Source of the DNA: Dyadobacter sp.
GTDB lineage: Bacteria; Bacteroidota; Bacteroidia; Cytophagales; Spirosomataceae
NCBI RefSeq assembly: GCF_017744695.1
Contig: NZ_JAGIAS010000001.1
Coordinates: 1,269,013-1,333,012, forward strand
Reading direction: 5' to 3'
DNA length: 64,000 nucleotides
The notes under the pieces are model-generated. The model had not been told where the DNA came from. It ran no database searches and saw nothing but the letters and a program-made list of their open reading frames with translations. The position numbers and the translations under genes are program-made. Below, piece after piece: positions 1 through 8,488 of the stretch (positions are counted from its first letter, which is position 1; each line of letters starts with the position of its first letter).

Positions 1-61
1 TTTTAAAACCATAATCAACCAAAATATAAGCACCGAAACCGTTATTAAAATTTGATTAAGC

Positions 62-2311
62 ATGATCCAACCCTTTAAAAAACTGACTAATTCCTCGTTC
101 ATACTTGCTTTTTGCCTGCATTCTTTAACCAGTCCCGCACAAAAAAGTCCCGAAAAAGATAACCTGCAATATGTCGACCTGCGCATTGGAAACGTAGGTC
201 AGCTGCTGGAACCCACCCGTCCTACCGTGCAGCTCCCCAACCAGATGATGCGCATGTTCCCGGTCCGCCAGGATTACCTCGACGACCAGATTTCGAGCTT
301 TCCCGCGATCATCGTCTCGCATCGGCTCGGCCAGGCATTTGCATTACAGCCCAGCATTCAGCCAATCACTGCCGCCTCCTGGAAGCACAAAATGGCATAC
401 GACCACGACCTGGAAGTGTTAAGGCCTTATTATTACTCTACTTATCTGATTGACGACGAAGTAAAAGTAGAATTTGTCCCCGGCAAAAAAGCCGGTATTT
501 ACCGCTTTGAATTTCCAAAGAATGGCCGGAAAAGCATCCTCTTCGACCAGTACAACAATGGAGAAGGAAGCTGGAAATTCACGGATGGAAAGGAAATAGC
601 AGCCCGCGAAGTTTACCACGACGACATTTCCGTTTACCTCTATGGCACATTCAGCGAAGCGGGTAAAACAGGTTCGCTCCATGGCGAAAATGCCGTACCC
701 GACGATAACGCAACGGGAAAAAGGGCCAAAGCCTATGTTACATTCCCCGACAATGCTTCGGCAATCGAATTTCGCTATGCAATCTCGTTTGTAAGCGCCG
801 AACAGGCGAAGAAAAATTTTGAAGCCGAAGTGAAAAACACGGGATTTGAGGACCTGAAAAAAGTGGGTGAGCAACTTTGGGCAAAAACAATCGGCCAGAT
901 CCGCGTGGAAGGTGGTACCGAGGCGCAAAAACGGAGCTTCTACTCGTCGCTCTACCGCACCTACGAGCGAATGGTGAATATCACGGAAGACAATCAATAT
1001 TATAGCGGTTATGATAAAAAAGTCCATACCAGCAACCGGCCATTTTATGTAGACGACTGGACTTGGGACACTTACCTCGCACATCACCCGCTGCGTGTAA
1101 TCCTGAACCCCGCGCAGGAGGAAGACATGCTGCAATCATTTGTACATATGTATGAGCAAAGCGGCTGGATGCCCACATTTCCGGTCCTTTTCGGAGATCA
1201 CGCGTGTATGAACGGCTTCCATTCCTCGGTAACGTTGCTCGATGGCTACCGCAAAGGCCTTAAAAACTTCGATATTGCCAAAGCCTACGAAGGCATGAAA
1301 AAGAATGCCGAGCAAGCGACCATGCTTCCGTGGCGAAATGGCCCGAAATGCGAGCTGGACGACATCTACCATTCCAAAGGCTTCTTCCCCGCATTGACAC
1401 CGGGCGAAAAAGAAACCGTGAAACTGGTGGACAGCTTTGAAAAACGTCAGGCCGTGGCGGTTACCCTCGGCGGCAGCTACGACGACTGGGCAGTAGGACA
1501 GCTGGCCAAAGATCTCGGCAAAAATGCTGATTTTCAGAAATTCAATGCCCGGGCAACCAACTATAAAAATCTTTGGAATGAAGAAAAGCAGATGTTCATC
1601 CCCAAAGACAGCCAGGGCAAATGGATTGCCATCGACCCGAAATTCGACGGCGGAATGGGCGGCCGCGATTTTTATGATGAGAATAACGGCTGGACCTACA
1701 AATGGCAGGTGCAACACGATATAAATGGGCTCATTGACCTGATGGGCGGCAAAAAGAAATTCGAAAGCAGCCTCGATCAGCTTTACCGGGAAGGATTGGG
1801 ACGTAGTAAATACGAGTTCTGGGGCAAATTCCCGGACGCAACCGGCCTGGTAGGGCAATATTCGATGGGTAATGAGCCGAGTTTCCACATTCCTTACCTG
1901 TACAACTTTACCGATGCTCCCTGGAAAACGCAGAAACGCATTCGTTTCCTCCTCGATGTCTGGTTCAAGGATAACATTTTCGGGATTCCGGGCGACGAAG
2001 ACGGGGGTGGTATGACGGCATTTGTGGTATTCTCTTCGATGGGCTTCTACCCGATCACGCCCGGCGCGCCTGTTTATACCATCGGCAGTCCTGTTTTCGA
2101 AAAGGTTACCATCGAGTTACCGAACGGGAAGGAATTTAAAGTCATTGCCAAGAACTGCTCCGTGGTCAACAAATATATTCAAAGTGCCAAAATGAACGGC
2201 AAAGCATTGAATGTGCCCATGTTCACGCATGAGGAACTAGTGAACGGCGGAACACTCGAACTGGAAATGGGCCCGCTGCCTAATAGAGAATGGGGGGTGG
2301 GGAGAGAATGA
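62..2311 (+). CDS. GH92 family alpha-mannosidase, secreted
   Basis: Probable exo-acting alpha-mannosidase of glycoside hydrolase family 92, releasing mannose from glycans in the periplasm or at the cell surface. The 749-residue length is normal for the family. An N-terminal signal peptide (hydrophobic stretch about residues 12-26, ending SPAQ) is followed by the GH92 beta-sandwich and the (alpha/alpha)6 catalytic domain. The C-terminal half shows the family signatures SMGNEPSFH and GIPGDEDGGGMTAF, which carry the acidic residues used for catalysis and Ca binding. The gene converges on an AraC-type regulator, and its TGA stop lies inside the first octamer of a repeat array. It could serve the downstream SusCD locus, but it is separated from it by regulators, so a functional link is only inferred. 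Confidence 0.9.
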   Translation: MIQPFKKLTNSSFILAFCLHSLTSPAQKSPEKDNLQYVDLRIGNVGQLLEPTRPTVQLPNQMMRMFPVRQDYLDDQISSFPAIIVSHRLGQAFALQPSIQPITAASWKHKMAYDHDLEVLRPYYYSTYLIDDEVKVEFVPGKKAGIYRFEFPKNGRKSILFDQYNNGEGSWKFTDGKEIAAREVYHDDISVYLYGTFSEAGKTGSLHGENAVPDDNATGKRAKAYVTFPDNASAIEFRYAISFVSAEQAKKNFEAEVKNTGFEDLKKVGEQLWAKTIGQIRVEGGTEAQKRSFYSSLYRTYERMVNITEDNQYYSGYDKKVHTSNRPFYVDDWTWDTYLAHHPLRVILNPAQEEDMLQSFVHMYEQSGWMPTFPVLFGDHACMNGFHSSVTLLDGYRKGLKNFDIAKAYEGMKKNAEQATMLPWRNGPKCELDDIYHSKGFFPALTPGEKETVKLVDSFEKRQAVAVTLGGSYDDWAVGQLAKDLGKNADFQKFNARATNYKNLWNEEKQMFIPKDSQGKWIAIDPKFDGGMGGRDFYDENNGWTYKWQVQHDINGLIDLMGGKKKFESSLDQLYREGLGRSKYEFWGKFPDATGLVGQYSMGNEPSFHIPYLYNFTDAPWKTQKRIRFLLDVWFKDNIFGIPGDEDGGGMTAFVVFSSMGFYPITPGAPVYTIGSPVFEKVTIELPNGKEFKVIAKNCSVVNKYIQSAKMNGKALNVPMFTHEELVNGGTLELEMGPLPNREWGVGRE

Positions 2312-2400
2312 TTGAATGATTGAATGATTGAATGATTGAATGATTGAATGATTGAATGATTGAAAAAAAAATATTCAGTCATTCACTCATTCAGTCATTC
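2306..2400. repeat. Octamer fold-back array A between convergent genes (terminator-like)
   Basis: Seven tandem copies of GAATGATT (2306-2361) are followed by an A-run and then an inverted arm of ATTCAGTC/ATTCACTC words (2373-2400). The two arms can pair, with some G-T pairs, across a loop of about 11 nt. The GH92 stop codon (2309-2311) is in the left arm and the AraC-gene stop (2395-2397, minus strand) is in the right arm. The array therefore supplies both stop codons and probably acts as a bidirectional terminator. The same word family recurs near 9.8-10.1 kb and 51.2-51.4 kb. Confidence 0.85.
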
Positions 2401-3408
2401 AAAACTCCTCTGATACCCCGCCAACGTCGTTCCGGTCCAACGCTTGAATGCGCGGGAGAAAGCGCTCAGCTCGTTGTATCCCAGCATATAGGATATTTCC
2501 TTCGCATAATACCCTCCGCTTTCCAGGTAGTACAGTGCCAGCGATTTGCGCACGTCGTCGGCCAGCTCCTGATAGGTAACGTTCTCGTCTTTCAGTTTTC
2601 TTTGCAGACTGCGGGGGCTCACATTGAAATTGGCTGCCATTTCTTCCAGCGAAACAATACCCAGATAGGCATTTTTTAGCAAATACTGCTGCACCTTATC
2701 CTGCCACGAGTCGTTGGCTAAGCGGCCGGACGTCGCGGCGCCGACTTTCTGCAAAAGGCTTTCCTGCAAAGCATAATTCGCAGTGATGATCGGCATATCC
2801 CAATATTGATGGTCAAAGGCAATTGCATACTCATCCACTGAACGTATGGGGGGGCAGCGCAGGACACGTTCCAGTTCCGCGGCGGAGGCATCGGTAAAAG
2901 GCATCGTGACGCGTAACGGGCGTATGCGTGCGAGGATGAGCCCATCCAGCTCGTGCACGGCAAAAACGAGGAAGAAGCTCACCATTTGGGCAAATGCAAA
3001 CGGTGAGGCCGCACGACGGTGTTCGTCCGGATGCAGGCGAAGCGTAAATGCATGTGCGTCACGCTCGACGGTCATGCCAAACAAATCGGTGATCAGGGGA
3101 GTGAGGGCAACGGCGTGTTCTACTCCCTGCCCCACGGTAGTGCTGCTTTTGATAATCTCCCCCACCGTTCCCAATGCAGCCAGTTGCAGCGATTCGCCCA
3201 AATGAAGACCAAACAGCGGGTCGTTACTCAGGTGACAGGCATTCAACCACAGGTCGTTGAATTGTTTGGGGCCAATCTCGAAAGCCCCGCCGGGTGTTAA
3301 CGCGCCCGGCTCGATACCCGAAAGACGGCAAAGCTTTTCCAGCGGAACACCGCGCTGGGCGGCATAGGCCATAAAAGCAAGGATGAATTGTTTTTGCTGA
3401 TCGTTCAT
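2395..3408 (-). CDS. AraC family transcriptional regulator
   Basis: Cytoplasmic transcription factor of 337 residues. The N-terminal two thirds resemble the arabinose-binding-like domain seen in OruR/ArgR-type AraC proteins. The C-terminal 90-100 residues form the double helix-turn-helix AraC domain, with VSLEEMAANFNVSPRSLQRKL as the first HTH and EISYMLGYNELSAFSRAFKRW as the second. The second element is the typical family signature. No effector can be named. The gene converges on GH92 and is divergent from the response-regulator gene at 3709, so it shares that upstream intergenic region. Confidence 0.9.
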   Translation of the reverse strand: MNDQQKQFILAFMAYAAQRGVPLEKLCRLSGIEPGALTPGGAFEIGPKQFNDLWLNACHLSNDPLFGLHLGESLQLAALGTVGEIIKSSTTVGQGVEHAVALTPLITDLFGMTVERDAHAFTLRLHPDEHRRAASPFAFAQMVSFFLVFAVHELDGLILARIRPLRVTMPFTDASAAELERVLRCPPIRSVDEYAIAFDHQYWDMPIITANYALQESLLQKVGAATSGRLANDSWQDKVQQYLLKNAYLGIVSLEEMAANFNVSPRSLQRKLKDENVTYQELADDVRKSLALYYLESGGYYAKEISYMLGYNELSAFSRAFKRWTGTTLAGYQRSFE

Positions 3409-3620
3409 AGGGTAAATTTAAACGGCCCGTCCTGAACGTGAAAGCGCCTGTCGTATAATGGTAAACGATTGTCGCCCGAAAACAAACATTCAATGCATTA
3501 CCCCTAAAATAAAATAGCCCTCCGGCAATGCCAGAAGGATATTTATGATACTCAACGTTAATTAATGCACAAATTTACTGTGTATACAACAGTGCGTTTA
3601 TAGAGTTAAAACGTTGGAAG

Positions 3621-3668
3621 TGTAGATACATTTCTACAACTCTTAGCTTCAATAAATTTCTAGATTTG
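3621..3668 (+). promoter_or_regulatory. Dyad plus TAnnTTTG -7 element upstream of the first response regulator
   Basis: TAGATTTG at 3661-3668 matches the Bacteroidota -7 consensus TAnnTTTG; no clear TTTG -33 box is seen. Upstream, TGTAGA-N6-TCTACA (3621-3638) is a perfect 6-6-6 dyad; its inner 16-nt core (3622-3637) ends 23 nt before the -7 element. This is the placement expected of an activator or autoregulator site. Placing the -7 here argues that translation starts at the ATG at 3709, not at the GTG at 3670. The rest of the intergenic stretch 3409-3620 shows no other clear feature. Confidence 0.5.
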
Positions 3669-3708
3669 TGTGTTATCCACTAATGCCCGTATCCTTGATC
3701 AACTGTTT

Positions 3709-4344
3709 ATGAAGATATTGATCGTCGAAGACCATCCCCTAATCCGGATGGGACTGAAACTTCTCATTTCCGAATCCGACTCAAAAGCTACTGTTACCCA
3801 ATGCGATACATTCCCCGAAGGCCTCATTCTGCTCGACCAGGAGCGATTTGACCTCCTGATCCTGGACATCGATATTCCGGGCGGTGAGAATATCAAAATG
3901 ATGAACATGATCCGGAGCAAACAGCCTGATATCATCATCCTGATACATTCCGGGTACGATGAACAAGTGTACGCATTGCCCTACATTAAAGCCGGCGCCA
4001 ATGGATTTCTTTCCAAACAAGCCTCGCATGACGAGTTCAAAGCAGCATTGAAAGCCGTGATGAGCAAAGGCAAATATGTGAGTTATCAGGTGCAGCAAAT
4101 CCTGCTAAATACCATCAAAGACAACAATTTCGGCAAGGTAATGAACCCGATTACCAGTCTTTCGCCCAATGAAATGCGCGTGATGCAGCTACTGACCGAA
4201 GGCAAATGGACCAAGGAGATTGCGGCGATCATGAATGTGAAAGAAAACACCGTAAGTACCTACAAGCGTCGTATTTTCAATAAATTAGACGTGGTTGACT
4301 CGATAGAGCTTTCCAAAAAGGTTTCGTTGCTCAAACAGTTCTAA
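3709..4344 (+). CDS. Response regulator, REC-LuxR (NarL type)
   Basis: Two-component output protein of 212 residues. The receiver domain (about residues 1-120) has the acidic pair in VEDH, the phosphoacceptor Asp in LLILDIDIP, the Ser of IHSGYDE and the Lys of GFLSK. A LuxR-type HTH occupies about residues 145-205 (SLSPNEMRVMQLLTEGKWTKEIA, VSTYKRRIFNKL). A longer GTG start at 3670 is possible, but it lies almost on top of the -7 promoter element. The 3' end overlaps the convergent sensor kinase by 14 bp. It is a paralogue of the regulator at 7856. Pairing with the adjacent kinase is inferred from context. Confidence 0.9.
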   Translation: MKILIVEDHPLIRMGLKLLISESDSKATVTQCDTFPEGLILLDQERFDLLILDIDIPGGENIKMMNMIRSKQPDIIILIHSGYDEQVYALPYIKAGANGFLSKQASHDEFKAALKAVMSKGKYVSYQVQQILLNTIKDNNFGKVMNPITSLSPNEMRVMQLLTEGKWTKEIAAIMNVKENTVSTYKRRIFNKLDVVDSIELSKKVSLLKQF

Positions 4345-7300
4345 CCGTATTGAATTGCAGGGTAAAGCACGTTTGCTCTGCCTCGCTGCTCACATGAAGC
4401 CTTACGTCGATCAGTACGGCCACCTCCTTGACGATCAACAATCCAAGGCCCGTTTTCCGTCCGAACGGCCGCATTTCTTCGTCGGTATCTTCGCGATCCG
4501 GTGTGTTGATGATGTCGATCACATGGAGCGGGATACCTGCTCCTGAGTTGGAAATGCGCATGACCACCCCGGAGCCCGTGTCCTCGGTCGCGGTGACTTT
4601 AATCGTGCCATTATGCGTAAACTTGACAGCGTTGTCGAGCAGGTTATGGACCATAATCGCCAGCATCTGGGCATCGGAAGGGGCCGTCAGGCCGGCAGGG
4701 ACCTCGTTTTCAAAAACATTACCTTTTTGTTCACTGGCGGTTCTGAACAGTTCATATTTATTTTCAACAAGCTGCCTAATCGCCACATTTTCAAACTGAA
4801 TGCTATTGCCGTAAACGTGTACCTTGATGTAGTCGAGCAAACCGCGCAGCAGGTCGCTCATCCGGCGCGAGGAGTTTGAAATCACCTGCCCTATCTCCGA
4901 AACTACACCCAGCTCGCCTTTCTCGATCATCGCCGGGATCGATCCCGAAGTGAGCATAATGTAATTCAGCGGTGACTGGATATCGTGCGTCATCGATGTC
5001 AGCAACCTCGAAAGCATATGCAGTTGCTTGCTCATTTCATTCTTCGACTCCTCCACGTCCCGCAATGCGAGATTAAGGCTTTCAGTACGTTTGGCAACAA
5101 TATCTTCCAATCGCTCTTTTTCCCTCGATATATTACGCAGGCGAAAACTGTTGTACAGGTAAAAGCCTCCCGCCACTGCCATAACAAGCAGTATTTTTGC
5201 CCACCAGGTCTGGTACCAAAGCGGCGGTACAATCACACAGATTTTCCGGATCATGTAATTATCTTTTCCAAAACCATTCACCTTGCGTACCAGCAACGTA
5301 TGCGTTCCGTGCCCCAGGTTGGAAAACACAATGCTGAAATCGTTACTCTGGATCGGGATCCAGTCGGAAGTCCCCACCGGCTCCCATTCGTCCAGGAGCG
5401 CGTAGGAAAGGTTCAGGTTATAGGCGTCGCCATAGTAGGGTGTGGAAAAGAAGAACCTGGCCTGTACGGGGTTGGCGGGTAAAACCAGCGTATCTCCGCT
5501 ACGGCCGAGCCATTGTCTGTTCACCAGGATCCTGTCCAGCACGATACCCGCCGAAGGTACTTTTTTAATCACTTTTTCCGGCCGGAACCAGATCAACCCA
5601 TTGAGCGATGGCAGCGAGATGGTACCGTCTTTCAGCGTCGAAGCACAAGGCTGGCATCCGCCATTGAATTCATTCGTGAGAAACCCCTCCTCTTTGGAGT
5701 GATATAGGTAAAACAGGTCGAAGGGCGCCCGCGAGTAGTCGAGCAGGTCTTTAATCGCCATCTGGAACAGCCCTTTATCCGTAGGAACCCAGAAAAAACC
5801 ATGACCGTCGTCGACAATACAATGCGGGCTTCCCAGGTACCGGTTCCGGTCGAGCGGAAAACGGGTAAGTTTGTCCTTTTCGTACATCAGCAACCCGTCG
5901 CTGTTGGCCGTCATCCAGATCCGGTTAGCTTTATCCACGTAAAGGCTCTTGATATAAACCCCATCTGTGCTTTTGACCAGGTTTGCCTTTCCCGAATGCC
6001 TGTCGAACACGTACAGGCCAGTGGTAGTCGCTACGAGCATTTTATCCCCGAACGTCTGCAAATAGGTTCCCTTAATGGAATCCCTGACGAGTTTAGGCTG
6101 CGGGTCCTTTTCAGAAGGGTCCAATGTATAAACCCCCTTCGTACCGGTTGCAATCCATATTTTACCATCCTGGTCCGGATAAATATGCTTGATTTCCGTG
6201 TGGAGGTCCAGTTTGTACAAAATACGATTAGTCTCCAAATCGACCTGGTAGAGCTCTCCTGCCATTTTAACCCAAAGCAAACCCTTCTTGTCATAAAAAA
6301 GGCTGCGTTTATCGCCCGTATTCAAGGCTTCCAGGACAGGCACTTTCCCGGTCGTGACCATGCCGGTAATAGGATCTTTGCTCAATACTACACCCGTAGG
6401 CGTCAGCACGCCCCGCTCGCCTTTGGGTACCGTTGCATAATAAACGTTCGCAATATCTGGTTCGGGGGACGTCAATGCCTCGAATGTCTGTTTTGTCAAC
6501 ACAAACAAGCCCCTGGACGGGCTCCCCAGGAATATCGTTTCCGTAGCAGGATCGCGGTACACCGACTGGATCACCTGCTCGTCGAGATCGTACCCATCCA
6601 GCACCAGCTGTGTCGTAAGCCCTCGTTTCCGTTCTTCCAGCGCGACGTAGAGTTTCTTATGATGATAGAAAAAGAGCTGATTGGAGGTTATATTCCAGAA
6701 AACCTTCATCCCCTTAAACTGACCATTGTATTGGTTATCGCGAAGCATATCCCCTTCGATATGCACAGGCCGCACGCCTTGCGCATTGATACCAAGCACT
6801 TTGCCACTTTCGTCGGCATAATACAATTGATCCCCCAGCATAAAGTAGTTCCACCACAGCAGCAGTGTGTCCGGGGCAAATGCCGTTTGAGACAATTTGC
6901 GTTCACCACGATACAGCTGAACCGAAGCGCTATCGATGACATAGTACTTTCCTTCTCCGTAACTATCAGGGATGATATAGTAGTTCGGGCGCGCAAAGTC
7001 GCGAAGATAGGTTGGAATGCCCACCGAAATCAGCGTTTGTGGGTTGCCGTTATCGAAATGGGGAAGCGTCAGGATTTTGTTTTTATAGTAAAGCGAATCG
7101 AGCTTCGCTACGCCATGCTCGATCTTCACAAACTGATTGTGATCTGCTGCCGCATAAATTTCGTATCCTGGCTTCTGTTGCCCCGGTCGTCCGGCGCCTC
7201 TGGGGTTCATCGACGGCGACAGCATGTAAAAACGGTTGCTGGTCGTACCCACAAACGATTTGTCGAACACATTAAACCGCTGCCCGTCGAAACGCGCCAG

Positions 7301-7534
7301 GCCGTTTTCGGTGGCGATCCAGATGAACCCCTCCGCGTCGGCGGCAAGATTTCTGACACTATTCTGCGGCATGCCGTTATCGTCCGTGAAATGCCGGAGG
7401 GTATAACCCTTCTGGGAAAAAGCATTTTCCAGGCAGAGTAATATGCAAATGAGAGTCAGAGGAACAACTAGCCTATTCACAGAAAACCAAAAAAGGAAAC
7501 CTTGTCTGCATAGCCGGCGGGTTGCGGACTTCAC
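4331..7534 (-). CDS. Sensor histidine kinase with periplasmic Reg_prop beta-propeller and Y_Y_Y domain
   Basis: Membrane sensor of 1067 residues. After an N-terminal signal/anchor there is a long series of two-component-regulator propeller repeats, recognisable as GFIWIATENGLARFDG, NRIWMTANSDGLLMYE and GKIWIATGTKGVYTLD. A Y_Y_Y-type domain follows, then one transmembrane helix (WWAKILLVMAVAGGFYLY). The cytoplasmic part has HisKA (phosphoacceptor His in SMTHDIQSPLNYI) and HATPase_c (HNLLDNAVKFTHNG, ISNSGAGIP, GRKTGLGLLIVKE). Unlike Bacteroides hybrid two-component systems it has no fused receiver or AraC domain, so it needs a separate response regulator. Two candidates flank it. Related propeller sensors often respond to glycan fragments; the ligand here is unknown. 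Confidence 0.92.
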   Translation of the reverse strand: MKSATRRLCRQGFLFWFSVNRLVVPLTLICILLCLENAFSQKGYTLRHFTDDNGMPQNSVRNLAADAEGFIWIATENGLARFDGQRFNVFDKSFVGTTSNRFYMLSPSMNPRGAGRPGQQKPGYEIYAAADHNQFVKIEHGVAKLDSLYYKNKILTLPHFDNGNPQTLISVGIPTYLRDFARPNYYIIPDSYGEGKYYVIDSASVQLYRGERKLSQTAFAPDTLLLWWNYFMLGDQLYYADESGKVLGINAQGVRPVHIEGDMLRDNQYNGQFKGMKVFWNITSNQLFFYHHKKLYVALEERKRGLTTQLVLDGYDLDEQVIQSVYRDPATETIFLGSPSRGLFVLTKQTFEALTSPEPDIANVYYATVPKGERGVLTPTGVVLSKDPITGMVTTGKVPVLEALNTGDKRSLFYDKKGLLWVKMAGELYQVDLETNRILYKLDLHTEIKHIYPDQDGKIWIATGTKGVYTLDPSEKDPQPKLVRDSIKGTYLQTFGDKMLVATTTGLYVFDRHSGKANLVKSTDGVYIKSLYVDKANRIWMTANSDGLLMYEKDKLTRFPLDRNRYLGSPHCIVDDGHGFFWVPTDKGLFQMAIKDLLDYSRAPFDLFYLYHSKEEGFLTNEFNGGCQPCASTLKDGTISLPSLNGLIWFRPEKVIKKVPSAGIVLDRILVNRQWLGRSGDTLVLPANPVQARFFFSTPYYGDAYNLNLSYALLDEWEPVGTSDWIPIQSNDFSIVFSNLGHGTHTLLVRKVNGFGKDNYMIRKICVIVPPLWYQTWWAKILLVMAVAGGFYLYNSFRLRNISREKERLEDIVAKRTESLNLALRDVEESKNEMSKQLHMLSRLLTSMTHDIQSPLNYIMLTSGSIPAMIEKGELGVVSEIGQVISNSSRRMSDLLRGLLDYIKVHVYGNSIQFENVAIRQLVENKYELFRTASEQKGNVFENEVPAGLTAPSDAQMLAIMVHNLLDNAVKFTHNGTIKVTATEDTGSGVVMRISNSGAGIPLHVIDIINTPDREDTDEEMRPFGRKTGLGLLIVKEVAVLIDVRLHVSSEAEQTCFTLQFNTVRTV

Positions 7535-7566
7535 CTTCCGAACTATTTCGTAAAAATTATATTAAA

Positions 7567-7614
7567 CAAATATAGATGCAGAAATTTTGTAAACAAGCGT
7601 AGTATTAAAACTAC
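7567..7614 (-). promoter_or_regulatory. Promoter and dyad upstream of the sensor kinase gene
   Basis: Read on the minus strand, TATATTTG (7567-7574) matches TAnnTTTG. A CTTG at 7594-7597, 19 nt upstream, is a near match to the TTTG -33 box. Immediately upstream of that lies a 5-6-5 dyad, GTAGT-N6-ACTAC (7599-7614), 24 nt from the -7 element. The dyad has the same geometry and almost the same position as the one upstream of the regulator at 3709. The implied 5' leader is short, about 28 nt. The remainder of the 7535-7855 gap is AT-rich and holds one further dyad (7729-7746). Confidence 0.5.
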
Positions 7615-7728
7615 TACACAAGTCACCTGAATTAAATTAAATATTTTTTGCACGTCGCGAAATTAGTTCTAATTTTATATACAATTATTTGATTAACAAC
7701 ACATTATGTGTAGCTTTTCTTAAATGCC

Positions 7729-7746
7729 GATAGAGAAAATTCTATC
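7729..7746 (+). promoter_or_regulatory. Dyad GATAGA-N6-TCTATC upstream of the second response regulator
   Basis: A perfect 6-6-6 inverted repeat about 110 bp before the ATG at 7856. Its inner TAGA-N6-TCTA core matches the dyad at 3621-3638. No convincing TAnnTTTG element was found at the matching distance downstream, so the promoter of this gene is not located. Confidence 0.4.
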
Positions 7747-7855
7747 CTCAACTTGTCTCAACGCTACAAAAACAAACGGACCGGCGATTTAAATTTACCG
7801 ATCGGGAACGGCATTCGGATCCCGTTGGGAAACCCTTAATGACCCATTTCGTTAA

Positions 7856-8488
7856 ATGAAACACATACTGCTTGTTGAGAACCATTCGATCGTAAGGCTT
7901 GCAACCCTTTTCATTATACGTGATATTTTCCCGGCAGTTACATCTTGGGAGACCGACAATTTTCCCGATGCCCTTCACATTGTTTCCAGCCAAAGACTCG
8001 ACCTGGTTCTCCTCGATATTAATATACCCGACGGCGAAGGTTTTCAGATGATCGCCAATATCCGCCGGTTGCAACCCGAAGTGAACATCCTGGTATTCTC
8101 GGCCATCGACGAGGAATTGTATGCTATGCATTATCTCAAAGCAGGCGCGAATGGCTTTCTGTCCAAAAATTCTTCCACACAAGAGATCCGCAAGGCCATT
8201 CTGGCTGTTCTGGTCAATGGCCGGTATGTGAGCGAAATGGTGCAGCAGATCCTCCTTCGCGGTAACGTCACGCCCGAAACGCGGCAAAGCAATCCGCTCG
8301 CCGCACTTTCTCAGCGTGAGATCGAAGTAATGGACCTGCTGCTACAAGGCAAATGGACGAAGGAGATCGCCACATTCCTGAATATTACAGGCAGTTCAGT
8401 AAGCACCTACAAGGTGAGAATCTTCGAAAAACTGGGGGTTAATACCGTCATCGAGCTTTATCAGCGGGTTAGCGCGCTGAGGGACTAG
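7856..8488 (+). CDS. Response regulator, REC-LuxR (NarL type), second paralogue
   Basis: A 210-residue paralogue of the regulator at 3709, sharing the KAGANGFLSK, GKWTKEIA and VSTYK segments. The phosphoacceptor Asp is present (DLVLLDINIPDGEGF), as are the Ser of FSAIDEE and the Lys of GFLSK. The acidic metal-binding pair, however, reads VENH where the paralogue has VEDH, so the Mg-coordinating Asp is replaced by Asn. Phosphorylation may therefore be weaker or altered. The C-terminal LuxR HTH is intact. The gene is divergent from the kinase and overlaps the convergent PLP-enzyme gene by 4 bp. Confidence 0.9.
   Translation: MKHILLVENHSIVRLATLFIIRDIFPAVTSWETDNFPDALHIVSSQRLDLVLLDINIPDGEGFQMIANIRRLQPEVNILVFSAIDEELYAMHYLKAGANGFLSKNSSTQEIRKAILAVLVNGRYVSEMVQQILLRGNVTPETRQSNPLAALSQREIEVMDLLLQGKWTKEIATFLNITGSSVSTYKVRIFEKLGVNTVIELYQRVSALRD

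Noticed and set aside
2306..2400. CRISPR-like array at the octamer repeats
   Set aside because: The units are contiguous 8-mers with no spacers and no cas genes nearby; they are simple tandem repeats forming inverted arms.
5801..7441. Long plus-strand ORF opposite the sensor kinase propeller
   Set aside because: It is the antisense shadow of a clear Reg_prop-containing kinase, with no domain-like sequence of its own. Similar long shadows opposite SusD (11281-12945) and the metallophosphoesterase (21992-23956) were rejected for the same reason.
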